From contig CALMMQ010000122.1 in NCBI GenBank assembly GCA_937868725.1, positions 1 through 64,000 on the forward strand: a stretch of 64,000 bases of DNA, written 5' to 3'. Shown piece by piece: positions 24,996-34,180 of the stretch. Every line of letters begins with the position of its first letter. The stretch's first letter is position 1. The notes beneath the pieces are model-generated. The model worked only from the letters and a program-made list of their open reading frames with translations, did not search any database and was not told where the DNA came from. Both the position numbers and the translations under genes were made by a program. This DNA is from an uncultured Pleomorphomonas sp. (GTDB lineage: Bacteria > Pseudomonadota > Alphaproteobacteria > Rhizobiales > Pleomorphomonadaceae).

Positions 24996-27035
24996 ATGCC
25001 CGATCTTCTCATCGAACTCTTTTCCGAAGAGATTCCCGCCCGTATGCAGGCGAAGGCCGCCGACGATCTCAAGGCGCTGGTGACCGGCGGCTTCGTCGAC
25101 GCCGGCCTGACCTACGAGGGCGCTGCCGCCTTCGCCACGCCGCGCCGCCTGACGCTGGCCGTGCACGGCCTGACGCCGCGTTCGCCGGACCTGCGTGAAG
25201 AGAAGAAGGGCCCACGCACCGACGCGCCGGCCGGGGCCATCCAGGGCTTCCTGCGCGGCGCCGGGCTCAGCGACATCGCGCAGGCCCGCGTCGTCAGCGA
25301 CGCCAAGAAGGGCGAGTTCTACGTTGCCGACCTCGTCAAGCCCGGCCGGGCCGCCGAAGCGATCATCGCCGAGCTGATGCCGACGGTGATCCGTACCTTC
25401 CCGTGGCCGAAGTCGCAGCGCTGGGGCGCGGGAACCTTGCGCTGGGTGCGGCCGCTGCACTCCATCGTCTGCACCTTCGGACCGGAAACCGGCGAAGTGG
25501 CCGTCATCGACTTCGAAGTCGACGGCATCCGCTCGGGCAACATCACCTACGGTCACCGCTTCCTCGCCCCCGAACCGATCACCGTCAAGCGCTTCGAGGA
25601 CTATGTCGAGAAGCTCGAGAAGGCCAAGGTGGTGCTCGATCCGGCGCGCCGCCGCGACATCATCGTCAACGATGCCCGCCAGCTGGCCTTCGCCGCCGGT
25701 CTCGAACTGGTCGAGGACGAAGGGCTGCTGCACGAGGTGGCCGGCCTCGTCGAATGGCCGGTCATCCTGATGGGCTCGTTCGACGCCGCCTTCCTCGACG
25801 TGCCCGACGAAGTGATCCGCGCCACCATCCGTGCCAACCAGAAGTGCTTCGTGGTCAAGGACGCCAAGACCGGGCGCCTCGCCAACAAGTTCGTCGTCAC
25901 CTCCAACATGGCGGCCACCGACGGCGGCATCACCATCACCGCCGGCAACGAGCGCGTCATCCGCGCCCGCCTCTCCGACGCCAAGTTCTTCTGGGATGGC
26001 GATCTGGCCATTCCGCTCGACAGCCTGGTACCCAAGCTCGACGGCATCACCTTCCACGAGAAGCTCGGCAGCCAGGGCGAGCGTGTCCGCCGCATCGTGG
26101 CGCTGGCGCGCGAGATCGCGCCGCTGGTTGGCGCCGATCCGGACCTGGCCGGCCGCGCGGCGCTGCTTTGCAAGGCCGATCTGCTCACCGGCGTCGTCGG
26201 CGAGTTCCCCGAGGTGCAGGGCCTGATGGGCCGCTACTACGCCACGCACGCCGGTGAGGACCCGTCCGTCGCCGCCGCCATCGAGGAGCACTGGAAGCCG
26301 CAGGGGCCGTCCGACCGCGTGCCGACCAGCCCGGTGTCGATCGCCGTGGCGCTGGCCGACAAGCTCGATACGCTGGTCGGCTTCTGGACCATCGACGAGA
26401 AGCCGACGGGCTCCAAGGATCCGTTCGCGCTTCGCCGCGCCGCCCTCGGCGTCATCCGCATCGTGCTGGAAAACAGCGTGCGGCTGCCGATCGCCGGTTT
26501 TGCTGCCCGCACGCCCGACCTCCTCGCCTTCTTCGCCGATCGTCTCAAGGTGCAGCTGCGCGAACAGGGCACGCGCTTCGACCTCGTCGACGCCGTGTTC
26601 GCCCTGGGCGGCCAGGACGATCTCCTCTTGATCGTCAAGCGCGTCGAGGCGCTGGGCGCCCTGCTCGCCACCGACGACGGCAAGAACCTTCTGGCCGGCT
26701 ACAAGCGCGCCGCCAACATCCTGAAGGCCGAGGAGAAGAAGGGCACGGCGGTCGCCGCCGCCGTCGACGCCGGCCTGTTCAAGGAAGCCGAGGAGAAGGC
26801 GCTCGCCGCCGCCGTCGAGACCGCCGCCAAGGCCGCTCACGCCGCCGTGGCCAGCGAAGACTTCGAAGCCGCCATGAAGGCGCTGGCCAGCCTCAGGGCG
26901 CCGGTCGATGCCTTCTTCGACAAGGTGCTGGTCAACGACGCCGACGCCGGCGTGCGCGCCAATCGCCTGGCGCTGCTGACGGTGCTGCGCGAGGCCTGCC
27001 ATCAGGTGGCCGACTTCTCGAAGATCGAAGGCTGA
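24996..27035 (+). CDS. glyS: glycyl-tRNA synthetase beta subunit
   Basis: The beta chain of the alpha2-beta2 bacterial glycyl-tRNA synthetase, 679 residues, full length. The N-terminus [18 protein letters not shown] is diagnostic. [44 protein letters not shown] and the HD-like [11 protein letters not shown] follow. A C-terminal anticodon-binding region ends [13 protein letters not shown] lies eight bases before the start. The alpha subunit gene glyQ is not visible in this window, so it must lie elsewhere. Confidence 0.96.
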   Translation: MPDLLIELFSEEIPARMQAKAADDLKALVTGGFVDAGLTYEGAAAFATPRRLTLAVHGLTPRSPDLREEKKGPRTDAPAGAIQGFLRGAGLSDIAQARVVSDAKKGEFYVADLVKPGRAAEAIIAELMPTVIRTFPWPKSQRWGAGTLRWVRPLHSIVCTFGPETGEVAVIDFEVDGIRSGNITYGHRFLAPEPITVKRFEDYVEKLEKAKVVLDPARRRDIIVNDARQLAFAAGLELVEDEGLLHEVAGLVEWPVILMGSFDAAFLDVPDEVIRATIRANQKCFVVKDAKTGRLANKFVVTSNMAATDGGITITAGNERVIRARLSDAKFFWDGDLAIPLDSLVPKLDGITFHEKLGSQGERVRRIVALAREIAPLVGADPDLAGRAALLCKADLLTGVVGEFPEVQGLMGRYYATHAGEDPSVAAAIEEHWKPQGPSDRVPTSPVSIAVALADKLDTLVGFWTIDEKPTGSKDPFALRRAALGVIRIVLENSVRLPIAGFAARTPDLLAFFADRLKVQLREQGTRFDLVDAVFALGGQDDLLLIVKRVEALGALLATDDGKNLLAGYKRAANILKAEEKKGTAVAAAVDAGLFKEAEEKALAAAVETAAKAAHAAVASEDFEAAMKALASLRAPVDAFFDKVLVNDADAGVRANRLALLTVLREACHQVADFSKIEG

Positions 27036-27045
27036 CCGACAGTCG

Positions 27046-27070
27046 CCCGCCGACCCTCGCGGTTGGCGGG
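27046..27070 (+). other. hairpin after glyS, possible terminator without T-run
   Basis: CCCGCCGACC pairs with GGTTGGCGGG (one G-U) around CTCGC, ten bases after the glyS stop. It is followed by CGCCCCGCC and not by T residues, so it may be a processing or stabilising hairpin. The AT-rich stretch at 27120-27210 beyond it probably holds the promoter of the HD-domain gene. Confidence 0.4.
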
Positions 27071-27283
27071 CGCCCCGCCCTCCCCGCCGACATAAGGCGA
27101 CTGCCGCGTCGACATAGGAGGGAATACATATTTAATACTTGTGATCTCACTAAACTAAACTGAGTTTACACGATTTTTCAACCAGCATGAGTTAAAGAAT
27201 CGGTTCAGGTACATCAAATTGAACTGGCACGGACCGCGGTTGTTGATATAGACTTAAGTCGTACCTCCAACTGGATTCCGTAC

Positions 27284-28000
27284 GTGCCAGCTGCCCCCTT
27301 TTCCCCCTACGAGCAACTTGCCGCCCGCCTCCTGCCCTATTCGCGGTCGGCGATTGGCGACGCCAGTCACGATTTTTCCCACTTGCTGCGCGTCTGGAAG
27401 AACATCACTTCCATCTGCGCCGAAGAAGGCGGGGATGGCGAGATCCTGCTGGCGGCAACATTGCTGCACGATTGCGTGGCGATCGAAAAGAACTCGCCTT
27501 TGCGCACACACGCCTCGCGGCTGGCCGCCGACAAGGCCACCAGCGTGCTGAACGAACTCGGCTGGTCGAAAACGCGCATCGACGCGGTCGCCCACGCCAT
27601 CGAGGCGCACAGTTTTTCGTCCGGTGTCGAGCCCAAGACGCTGGAGGCATTCATCCTCCGCGACGCCGACCGCCTCGACGCCATCGGCGCCGTCGGCATC
27701 GCCCGCTGCTTCTACGTGGCCGGACGCATGTCGAGCGCGCTCTACGATCCGGGCGACCCGTCGGCCGAGATGCGTCATCTCAATGACAGCCGCTACGCCC
27801 TCGACCATTTTCACGCCAAGCTGTTCGGGCTGACCGAAGGTTTCCATACCCGTCAGGCGCAGAAGCTGTCGCAGGAGCGGCGCGCCCGTCTCAAGCGCTT
27901 CTACGATGCGTTCATGGATGAGATCACCATCGACGACGCTGACGATGTCGGGCTGGCAAGCCCGACCCCGCTGGCGCGCAGCCGGCAGGCCGCCGGCTGA
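27284..28000 (+). CDS. HD-domain metal-dependent phosphohydrolase
   Basis: A 238-residue cytosolic HD protein. Metal ligands are H in ASHDFSHLLRVW (about residue 29), the HD pair in LAATLLHDCVAIEKNSP (about 62-63) and D in ILRDADRLDAIGAVGIAR (about 127). This is the YedJ-type small HD family, expected to hydrolyse phosphate esters or nucleotides; the substrate is unknown. The start is GTG at 27284 with no good ribosome site. The C-terminal 20 residues are low complexity. It converges with the Nudix gene. Confidence 0.83.
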   Translation: MPAAPFSPYEQLAARLLPYSRSAIGDASHDFSHLLRVWKNITSICAEEGGDGEILLAATLLHDCVAIEKNSPLRTHASRLAADKATSVLNELGWSKTRIDAVAHAIEAHSFSSGVEPKTLEAFILRDADRLDAIGAVGIARCFYVAGRMSSALYDPGDPSAEMRHLNDSRYALDHFHAKLFGLTEGFHTRQAQKLSQERRARLKRFYDAFMDEITIDDADDVGLASPTPLARSRQAAG

Positions 28001-28010
28001 CCGCAGCCCC

Positions 28011-28559
28011 TCAGATCAGGCGCTTGAGGCGCATCAGCCCGATGGCGGCCACGGTGGTGGCGTCTCGGATGGTGCCGTCGGCGATCATCGCCTCGACGGC
28101 GGCGAGCGGAAAGGGGCGCGACACCAGATCCTGTTCCTCGGGCTCGCGGGCGGTGGCACCAGCGACGAGGTCGTCGGCCAGGAAGACGTGATAGCGCTGG
28201 TTGGAATAGCCGTAGGCAAGGAAGAGCTCGCCCACTCGCGTCATGCGGCCGGCGCTGAGGCCGGTCTCCTCGATCAGTTCGGCCCGGGCCACGTCCTCGG
28301 GTGCGGTGGCGGGCGCCGTCTCCCACGAACCCTGCGGCAGCTCCCAGAAGCGGCCGGCGACGGGATAGCGGTACTGCTCGACGAGGTGGATGAGACCACG
28401 CTCACGATCGATGGGGGCGATGACCACGAAGTCGGGCTTCTCCACCACGCCGTAGAGGCCGGGCGAACCGTCTGCCCGGACGATCTCGTCTTCGCGCACG
28501 CGCATCCAGCGGTTCTGATAGACGGTCCGGCTCGACACGGTGGTGATGTCGTCGCTCAC
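28011..28559 (-). CDS. Nudix hydrolase, ADP-ribose pyrophosphatase-like
   Basis: A 182-residue Nudix protein resembling ADP-sugar pyrophosphatases, with the dimer-type N-terminus TVYQNRWMRVREDEI and VRADGSPGLYGVVEKPDFVVI. The Nudix helix ends AELIEETGL, which supplies the metal-binding glutamates. The box is imperfect: the canonical Arg before the first Glu is Ala, and the loop before it is two residues longer than the standard Gx5Ex7RE spacing. The start is GTG 28559 behind AGGAGGACAGGC. It probably hydrolyses ADP-ribose or a related nucleoside diphosphate; specificity is inferred. Confidence 0.85.
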   Translation of the reverse strand: MSDDITTVSSRTVYQNRWMRVREDEIVRADGSPGLYGVVEKPDFVVIAPIDRERGLIHLVEQYRYPVAGRFWELPQGSWETAPATAPEDVARAELIEETGLSAGRMTRVGELFLAYGYSNQRYHVFLADDLVAGATAREPEEQDLVSRPFPLAAVEAMIADGTIRDATTVAAIGLMRLKRLI

Positions 28560-28619
28560 GCCTGTCCTCCTGCCACCGCCGCTGGCGACGGGGCCGGCGG
28601 ACCGGCCCCTCGAACGGCG

Positions 28620-29303
28620 TCAGATCAGGCCGTGCTCGACCATCCAGGCCGAGGTGATGGCCGCCTGGCTGCGCGAGGTGATCTTCAGCGTTTCCAGGAT
28701 CTTGCCGACGTGGGCCTTGACGGTCGCCTCGGAGATGCCGAGCTGATAGGCGATCTGCTTGTTGAGCAGACCATCGCCCAGAAGCTGGAACACCTTGAGC
28801 TGCTGCGGCGACAGATCGGCGACCAGGGCCGAGCGATCGAGCACCGACTTGGAGATGGCCGTCGGATCGGCGCCGAGCTCGATGATCGTCGAGCCGTCGA
28901 GCACCGCCTCGATGGCGGCGGCGAAGGCATCCTCGGTCGAGCGCTTGCCGATGAAGGCGCGGCAGCCGATGTCGAGACATTCCTGTGCCAGTTCCTCGCC
29001 GGAGTTCGACGAATAGACGGCGACGAAGGCCTTGGGCGCCAGGGCGCGCATGCGCTTGATGGTGTCGAGGCCGCGCATGCCGGGCATCACCAGATCGGTT
29101 ATGACGAGGGTGTTTTCGCCGGTGTTCATGACGGCATCGGCCAGCTCGTCATAGTTCGTCGCCTTGACCGGCTGCTTGAAGCCGAAGCGCTTTTTCAACA
29201 GGCGGACGACCGCCGACTGGATGATCGGATGGTCTTCGGCAACAACGGCCGTCCAGTTCAGACCGATCTCCAGGATCGAGGCGTCCTCGCTCTTGTCGTT
29301 CAT
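28620..29303 (-). CDS. NarL/LuxR-type response regulator
   Basis: A 227-residue two-component regulator. The receiver has the acidic pair in VVAEDHPIIQSAV and the phospho-acceptor Asp in LVITDLVMPGMRGLDTI. The switch residue falls in AVYSSNS and the conserved Lys in FIGKRSTEDAF. The LuxR HTH is near residues 165-225: LSPQQLKVFQLLGDGLLNKQIAYQLG, then SEATVKAHVGKILETLKI. GAGGAAAG precedes the start. No kinase is adjacent, so it is an orphan. It lies 32 bases downstream of the ETF-ubiquinone oxidoreductase gene on the same strand and could be cotranscribed with it. Confidence 0.92.
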   Translation of the reverse strand: MNDKSEDASILEIGLNWTAVVAEDHPIIQSAVVRLLKKRFGFKQPVKATNYDELADAVMNTGENTLVITDLVMPGMRGLDTIKRMRALAPKAFVAVYSSNSGEELAQECLDIGCRAFIGKRSTEDAFAAAIEAVLDGSTIIELGADPTAISKSVLDRSALVADLSPQQLKVFQLLGDGLLNKQIAYQLGISEATVKAHVGKILETLKITSRSQAAITSAWMVEHGLI

Positions 29304-29335
29304 GGATCTTTCCTCTCCTCAGATCGCTCCGATAC

Positions 29336-31012
29336 TTACATGTTCGGATAGTTGGGGCCACCCGATCCCTCGGGCACCGTCCACTGGATGTTGCCGTTGG
29401 GATCCTTGATATCACACGTTTTGCAATGCACGCAGTTCTGTGCGTTGATGACGTAGCGATTTTCTCCGTCCGCTTCCTTGACCCACTCGTAGACGCCGGC
29501 CGGGCAATAGCGCGCCGACGGACCGGCGTAGACGCCGAGTTCGGAGCGGCGCTGCAGGTCGGAATCGACGAGCCGCAGATGGACCGGCTGGTCCTCTTCA
29601 TGGTTGGTGTTGGACAGAAAAACCGACGACAGGCGGTCGAACGAGACGACGCCGTCGGCATGGGGATAGGTGATCGGCTTGCAGGCGGCCGCCGGCTTCA
29701 AGCAGGCAGCATCAGCCTTGCGGTGCGTCAGCGTACCAAACAGCGAGAAGCCGAACAGCTCGTTGGTCCACATGTCGAGACCGCCGAGCACGACACCGAA
29801 ATAGAGACCGAGGCGCGACCACAGCGGCTTGACGTTGCGCACCTTGAACAGGTCGCGGCCAATGGCCGAGGCGCGCCAGCGGTTGTCGTAGCCGGACACC
29901 TCGTCGTGCGCCCGGCCGACCGCCAGGGCCGCCGCCACCGCTTCGGCGGCGGCGATGCCGGAATGAACGGCGTTGTGGCTGCCCTTGATGCGCGGCACAT
30001 TCATGAAGCCGGCCGAACAGCCGATGAGGGCACCGCCGGGGAAAATCAGCTTGGGCACCGACTGCCAGCCGCCCTCGGTGAGGGCGCGGGCGCCATAGGC
30101 GATGCGGCGCCCGCCGACAAACAGGTCGCGGACGGACGGATGCTGCTTGAAGCGCTGGAATTCTTCGAACGGCGACAGGTAGGGATTGGCGTAGTCGAGA
30201 TGGACGACGAAACCGACGGCCACCTGGTTGCCGTCGAGATGGTAGATGAAGGAGCCGCCGCCGGTGCGCCAATCGAGCGGCCAGCCGAAGGAATGGCTGA
30301 CCCGGCCGGGCACGTGCTTGCCGGGCTCGACCTCCCAGAGTTCCTTGATGCCGAGACCGAACTTCTGCGGCGCCCGCCCCTCGGCGAGGCCAAAGCGGTC
30401 GATCAGCGTCTTGGCAAGCGAGCCGCGCGCCCCCTCGCCGATCAGCGTGTACTTGGCGTAGAGCGCCATGCCGCGCTGATAGTTCGGGCCGGGGGTGCCG
30501 TCCTTGTGCACGCCCATGTCGCCGGTGGCGACGCCGATCACCTGGCCGGCATCGTCGTAGAGCACTTCGGCGGCGGCAAAGCCGGGATAGATCTCGACGC
30601 CAAGCGCTTCGGCCTTGGCGGCCAGCCAGCGGCAGACGTTGCCCAACGATACGGCCTGAGCCCCGTGATTGCTCATCAGGCGCGGAAAGCCGAAGCTCGG
30701 AAGGCGCCAGGCATGCCGGGCGGTCATGAAACAGAAGCGGTCTTCGCGGACCGGTGTCGTGAAGGGATGGTCGTCGTCGATCTGCCAGTCGGGCAGCAGC
30801 GCCTCGAGGCCGGACATGTCGACGATGGCGCCGGACATGATGTGGGCTCCGACTTCGGAGCCCTTTTCCAAGACGACGACGGATATTTCCGAGCCGGAGG
30901 CGGCGGCGACCTGCTTCAGACGAATGGCGGCGGCCAGACCTGACGGACCCGCGCCGACAATGACAACATCGAACTCCATGCTTTCGCGTTCGGGAAGATC
31001 ACTCGACGTCAT
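29336..31012 (-). CDS. electron transfer flavoprotein-ubiquinone oxidoreductase
   Basis: The membrane-associated enzyme that passes electrons from ETF (fatty acid and amino acid oxidation) to ubiquinone; 558 residues from ATG 31012. FAD site: FDVVIVGAGPSGLAAAIRLKQ. The middle contains HIMSGAIVDMSGLEALLPDW and GDMGVHKDGTPGPNYQRGM. The C-terminal ferredoxin domain binds one 4Fe-4S cluster through CPAGVYEW and CVHCKTCDIKDPNGNIQW. The chosen start has GGGG six bases upstream; a later ATG at 30979 lacks one. The electron-transfer flavoprotein genes themselves are not in the window. Confidence 0.96.
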   Translation of the reverse strand: MTSSDLPERESMEFDVVIVGAGPSGLAAAIRLKQVAAASGSEISVVVLEKGSEVGAHIMSGAIVDMSGLEALLPDWQIDDDHPFTTPVREDRFCFMTARHAWRLPSFGFPRLMSNHGAQAVSLGNVCRWLAAKAEALGVEIYPGFAAAEVLYDDAGQVIGVATGDMGVHKDGTPGPNYQRGMALYAKYTLIGEGARGSLAKTLIDRFGLAEGRAPQKFGLGIKELWEVEPGKHVPGRVSHSFGWPLDWRTGGGSFIYHLDGNQVAVGFVVHLDYANPYLSPFEEFQRFKQHPSVRDLFVGGRRIAYGARALTEGGWQSVPKLIFPGGALIGCSAGFMNVPRIKGSHNAVHSGIAAAEAVAAALAVGRAHDEVSGYDNRWRASAIGRDLFKVRNVKPLWSRLGLYFGVVLGGLDMWTNELFGFSLFGTLTHRKADAACLKPAAACKPITYPHADGVVSFDRLSSVFLSNTNHEEDQPVHLRLVDSDLQRRSELGVYAGPSARYCPAGVYEWVKEADGENRYVINAQNCVHCKTCDIKDPNGNIQWTVPEGSGGPNYPNM

Positions 31013-31211
31013 CAACTACCCCATGCCTCATCCGGCAGGCCCACTCGCGCCCCAAGGATCGCGGCACGTTCAATGCGCTGAAACCTGGTCTTGGTCCGCT
31101 CGCCATGGTGGCGACGCCAGATACCGACGTTGCCGATCCATCGCATAGCGTCGACCACAGATGCAAACACCATATTCTGTCATTTTTCAACAAGAAAGCC
31201 CGTTAATGCCC

Positions 31212-31221
31212 TTTACGTAAA
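31212..31221. promoter_or_regulatory. palindrome TTTACGTAAA, possible operator
   Basis: A perfect 10-bp palindrome with an ACGT core, extended by CG on the right, lies in the 323-base divergent region between the ETF-ubiquinone oxidoreductase and uracil-DNA glycosylase genes. Regulators of acyl-CoA and branched-chain amino acid oxidation genes, which include this oxidoreductase in other proteobacteria, bind ACGT-core sites. No other feature was seen in the gap. Confidence 0.35.
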
Positions 31222-31335
31222 CGGCATTTGTCGTGGTAACCCTTATGGGTTCCGCCGTCTGGCGGGCCGCGTTCGGCAACGGTTGCCGTCGACGGCCAGT
31301 TTTCTGCCGCCCCGGCATGCTCTATAGGAAGAGAC

Positions 31336-32184
31336 ATGCAGATCGATCCCGACCTTTCGGCCGACAGCGGCCCCGACGCGCTTGCCGCCCTGCTCGAGTG
31401 GTACGCCGCCATGGGGGTCGACGTGGCGCTCGATTCGGCGCCGATCGACCGTTTCGCCGAAAGCGAGGCGCGCAAGACCGCCCCGCCGCCGCAGCGTCTG
31501 GCGCCACGCCCGACCGCTCCGGCCGGACCAGCTGCCACCGTTCAGAATGTCGCGGCCCAGCTGCCCAACGCCGACGCCGTCATGGCGGCGCGCGCTGCCG
31601 CCGGTTCGGCGGCTTCGCTCGACGAACTCAAGGGGCTACTCGAACACTTCGAAGGCTGCAACCTGCGCCTTACCGCCAAAAACCTGGTGTTCGGCGACGG
31701 TGTGGTGAAGGCACCGCTGATGCTGATCGGCGAGGCACCGGGACGGGACGAGGATATCGAGGGCCGGCCATTCGTCGGCCGCTCCGGCCAACTGCTGGAT
31801 CGCATGCTGGCGGCCATCGACATGGGGCGCGACCGCAACGCCTACATCGCCAACGTCGTCTACTGGCGGCCACCGGGGAACCGCGATCCTTCCGACCTCG
31901 AGATCGCCATCTGCCGGCCGTTCATCCTGCGGCAGATCGAGCTCGTCGACCCGGAGATCATCGTCTTCCTGGGGGCGCAGCCGGCCAAGGCGCTGCTGGG
32001 CAGCGAAGTGATGAAGACCGGCATCCGCAAGGCGCGCGGCCACTGGACGGAGATCGACACCGGCCGCAAGCGCTATCGGGCGCTGCCGACCTATCACCCG
32101 GCCTATCTGCTGCGCGCGCCGATCGAAAAGCGCCTCGCCTGGCGCGACTTTCTCGACGTGCGGGCGATCCTCAAGCCCAAATGA
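31336..32184 (+). CDS. uracil-DNA glycosylase, family 4-like
   Basis: A base-excision enzyme of 282 residues. The N-terminal 85 residues are a variable, Ala/Pro-rich extension. Catalytic motif 1 is LIGEAPGRDEDIEGRPFVGRSG and motif 2 is LPTYHPAYLLR near residue 255. Of the four cysteines that bind the 4Fe-4S cluster in classical family 4 enzymes, only two have counterparts here: the C of FEGCNLRL and the C of AICRPF. The NVVKCRPPGNR cysteine is Trp (NVVYWRPPGNR). Loss of the cluster is therefore likely; this form seems common in alphaproteobacteria. AGGAAGAGAC precedes the start. No LexA box was seen. Confidence 0.9.
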   Translation: MQIDPDLSADSGPDALAALLEWYAAMGVDVALDSAPIDRFAESEARKTAPPPQRLAPRPTAPAGPAATVQNVAAQLPNADAVMAARAAAGSAASLDELKGLLEHFEGCNLRLTAKNLVFGDGVVKAPLMLIGEAPGRDEDIEGRPFVGRSGQLLDRMLAAIDMGRDRNAYIANVVYWRPPGNRDPSDLEIAICRPFILRQIELVDPEIIVFLGAQPAKALLGSEVMKTGIRKARGHWTEIDTGRKRYRALPTYHPAYLLRAPIEKRLAWRDFLDVRAILKPK

Positions 32185-32188
32185 CAGA

Positions 32189-32216
32189 ACGGCGGCACCC
32201 CGAGGGGTACCGCCGT
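32189..32216. terminator. strong hairpin between convergent genes
   Basis: ACGGCGGCACCCC and GGGGTACCGCCGT form a nearly perfect 13-bp stem with a GA loop four bases after the glycosylase stop codon. No T-run follows on either strand, so it may stop transcription weakly or protect the mRNA end. Confidence 0.5.
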
Positions 32217-32264
32217 CCAGAACCCAACCGCCGCGCCCACCGGGAGCGCGACGAAGATTACCGA

Positions 32265-32825
32265 TCAGCCGCGCAGCTTGGCCGCCACATCGGCAACGCG
32301 CTTGCCGTAGGTCTTGGCCGTGGCGAGGTCGCCGGCCGGCACTTCATCGACGCCGGCATCCGACGGCGTCGAGACCAGCAGGCCGACCGAACCGCCGAGG
32401 TTGTTGATGTCCTGACGCGTCGAGGCCTTGGTGTTGGCCGGCAGCAGGCCGAGGCTGACCCAGATGCCGCCGTGCTGCGAGGCCAGCGTCTGCAGACCGA
32501 TCAGCGTTACCTGCTTGTCGCCGTTGAGGCTGGCCGAGTTGGTGAACCCGCCGAACACCTTGTCGTGCCACTGGCGCGTGAACCAGGCCTTGGAGGAGGC
32601 GTCGGCGAACTTCTTGAACTGCCAGCTGGCATTGCCCATGTAGGTCGGCGTGCCGAAGATGATGGCGTCGGCGGCGGCGAGCTTCTCCCAGCCAGCCTCG
32701 GCAACGTTGCCCTCGGCATCGATGGCAATCAGTTCGGCCCCGGCGCCGGCGCCCTCGGCAACCGCCTTGGCGACAACTTCGGTGTGGCCATAACCGGAAT
32801 GATAAACAATGGCGACCTTGGACAT
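32265..32825 (-). CDS. flavodoxin-like NAD(P)H:quinone oxidoreductase (WrbA-related)
   Basis: A 186-residue FMN protein. The phosphate-binding loop is VAIVYHSGYGHTEVVAKAV at residues 4-22. GTPTYMGNASWQFKKFADASS contributes the FMN ring site, and KVFGGFTNSASLNGDKQVTLIGL follows, as in WrbA/flavodoxin-family reductases. It is expected to carry out two-electron quinone reduction; the partner is unknown. AGGGG lies seven bases before the start at 32825. It is a single gene, convergent with the glycosylase gene. Confidence 0.88.
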   Translation of the reverse strand: MSKVAIVYHSGYGHTEVVAKAVAEGAGAGAELIAIDAEGNVAEAGWEKLAAADAIIFGTPTYMGNASWQFKKFADASSKAWFTRQWHDKVFGGFTNSASLNGDKQVTLIGLQTLASQHGGIWVSLGLLPANTKASTRQDINNLGGSVGLLVSTPSDAGVDEVPAGDLATAKTYGKRVADVAAKLRG

Positions 32826-33019
32826 ATGCATCCCCTGCTGAATGAGCGACGCCACGATGGCGTCGGTGAATTGCGTATGCAGCAGAGGTAAGCGTCGGCA
32901 GGCCGTTCATCAAGTGATAACGCCAGCCCGAATGGCAACCAGTCTGTTCACTGAAATAGGGGTAATTTCGCCACGATCCGGTGACGAATCACCGCGATGC
33001 CGCATGGAACCAAGGAAAA

Positions 33020-33399
33020 CGCCAGTCGGTCTGTAAGCCGGGTTCTGTGAGCGTTGCCGCCCGACGACCATTCATCTGGGACGCCCGTTACCGAACGCCT
33101 CTTGCAACCAACCCGGACGACTGGCCCGGAAACAGGCTGGGCTTGCGCCCGCGTCGTCCCTATTCGGTCTTGCTCCCGGTGGGGTTTGCCCTGCCGTTCC
33201 CGTTGCCGGGCCCGCGGTGGTCTCTTGCACCACCTTTTCACCCTTACCCCGGCGCACCGGGGCGGTCCGTTCTCTGTGGCACTTTCCCTGAGGTCACCCT
33301 CGCCGGGCGTTACCCGGCACCGTATTCCCGTGGAGCCCGGACTTTCCTCCCGGACGGGCTTTCGCCACTTGTCCGCGCGGTCGTCCAACCGACTGGCGC
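33020..33399 (-). ncRNA. rnpB: RNase P RNA (class A)
   Basis: The catalytic RNA of RNase P, which removes 5' leaders from pre-tRNAs. Its first and last strands form helix P1, CGCCAGTCGGT with ACCGACTGGCG (33398-33388 and 33030-33020). Near the 5' end the universal GGAGGAAAGTCCGGGCTCC is intact (about 33345). Other conserved blocks are AGGGAAAGTGCCACAGA, GGTAAGGGTGAAA and the 3' signature ACAGAACCCGGCTTAC. The length of about 380 bases is normal. GTTTTCC follows P1 (33019-33013), so the helix doubles as a terminator. Ends are accurate to a few bases. Confidence 0.96.
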
Positions 33400-33427
33400 G
33401 CCGATGTCGCACGCCCAGCCGGCAAGG

Positions 33428-34180
33428 TCAAGCGTTGGCCGAGGGAACGATGGCGTGCAGCCGGCTCAGCGTATCGCGCGTCGAAGCGTCGACGACGCCG
33501 TCGATGTGGGCCGGCCGCCAATGGCGCTGGAAAGCCCGCACGACGGCCTGGGTCAGTTCGCCGAAACGACCGGTCTTCGGCACACCGTAGCCGATGTCAG
33601 AGAGCTGCTGCTGCAGCGCCAGCACCTCCTCGCCGCCGTCACCGAAGCCGAGGGCTGGCTGGTGATCGAGCGGGGCCGGCGGCACGAACAGGCCGATGCC
33701 GCGCGCCGCCAGCCACTCCCAGGGGAAGAACTCGCCGGGATCGGCCTTGCGCGTCGGGGCAATGTCGGAATGGGCCACCACTTGATGCGGCGGAATGAAA
33801 TGACGCGAGAACACCGACCGGCAGAGGCCGATCACCGCCTCGATCTGGCGGTCACCGAACAGCTTGTAGCCGAACTCGTGACCGGGATTGCAGATCTCGA
33901 TGCCGATGGAGCGCGAGTTGATGTCGGTGACGCCGCGCCACACCGACTTGCCGGCGTGCCAGGCCCGCTGGTTCTCGTCGACCAGCTGGAAGACGCGACC
34001 GTCCTCATAGACGAGGTAATGGCACGACACCTGCGAGCGCGGGTCGCACAGCCAGTCGCGGGCCGCGTCCTCGCCGCGCATGCCGGTGTAGTGCAGAACC
34101 AGATGATCGATCGGGGTGCCCGGCGGCCTCAGTCCGTGATTGGGAGAGGCGAAGGAGCGATCGATACCGTCGGGCGTCAT
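33428..34180 (-). CDS. N-acetylmuramoyl-L-alanine amidase with peptidoglycan-binding domain
   Basis: A zinc amidase of 250 residues that cleaves between muramic acid and the stem peptide. Amidase_2 fold: IDHLVLHYTGMRGEDAARDWL (first zinc His), VSCHYLVYEDGRVFQLVDE, AWHAGKSVWRG, NSRSIGIEICNPG and VVAHSDIAPTRKADPGEFFPW. A C-terminal PG_binding_1 domain (about 185-245) contains VLALQQQLSDIGYGV and VVRAFQRHWRP. No signal peptide is evident, so it may act in the cytoplasm on recycled anhydro-muropeptides, like AmpD. Its ATG overlaps the SDR stop codon by four bases, so the two are coupled. Confidence 0.92.
   Translation of the reverse strand: MTPDGIDRSFASPNHGLRPPGTPIDHLVLHYTGMRGEDAARDWLCDPRSQVSCHYLVYEDGRVFQLVDENQRAWHAGKSVWRGVTDINSRSIGIEICNPGHEFGYKLFGDRQIEAVIGLCRSVFSRHFIPPHQVVAHSDIAPTRKADPGEFFPWEWLAARGIGLFVPPAPLDHQPALGFGDGGEEVLALQQQLSDIGYGVPKTGRFGELTQAVVRAFQRHWRPAHIDGVVDASTRDTLSRLHAIVPSANA

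Noticed and set aside
33072..33521. Open frames through the RNase P RNA
   Set aside because: The region is fully explained by conserved RNase P RNA blocks and the P1 helix.
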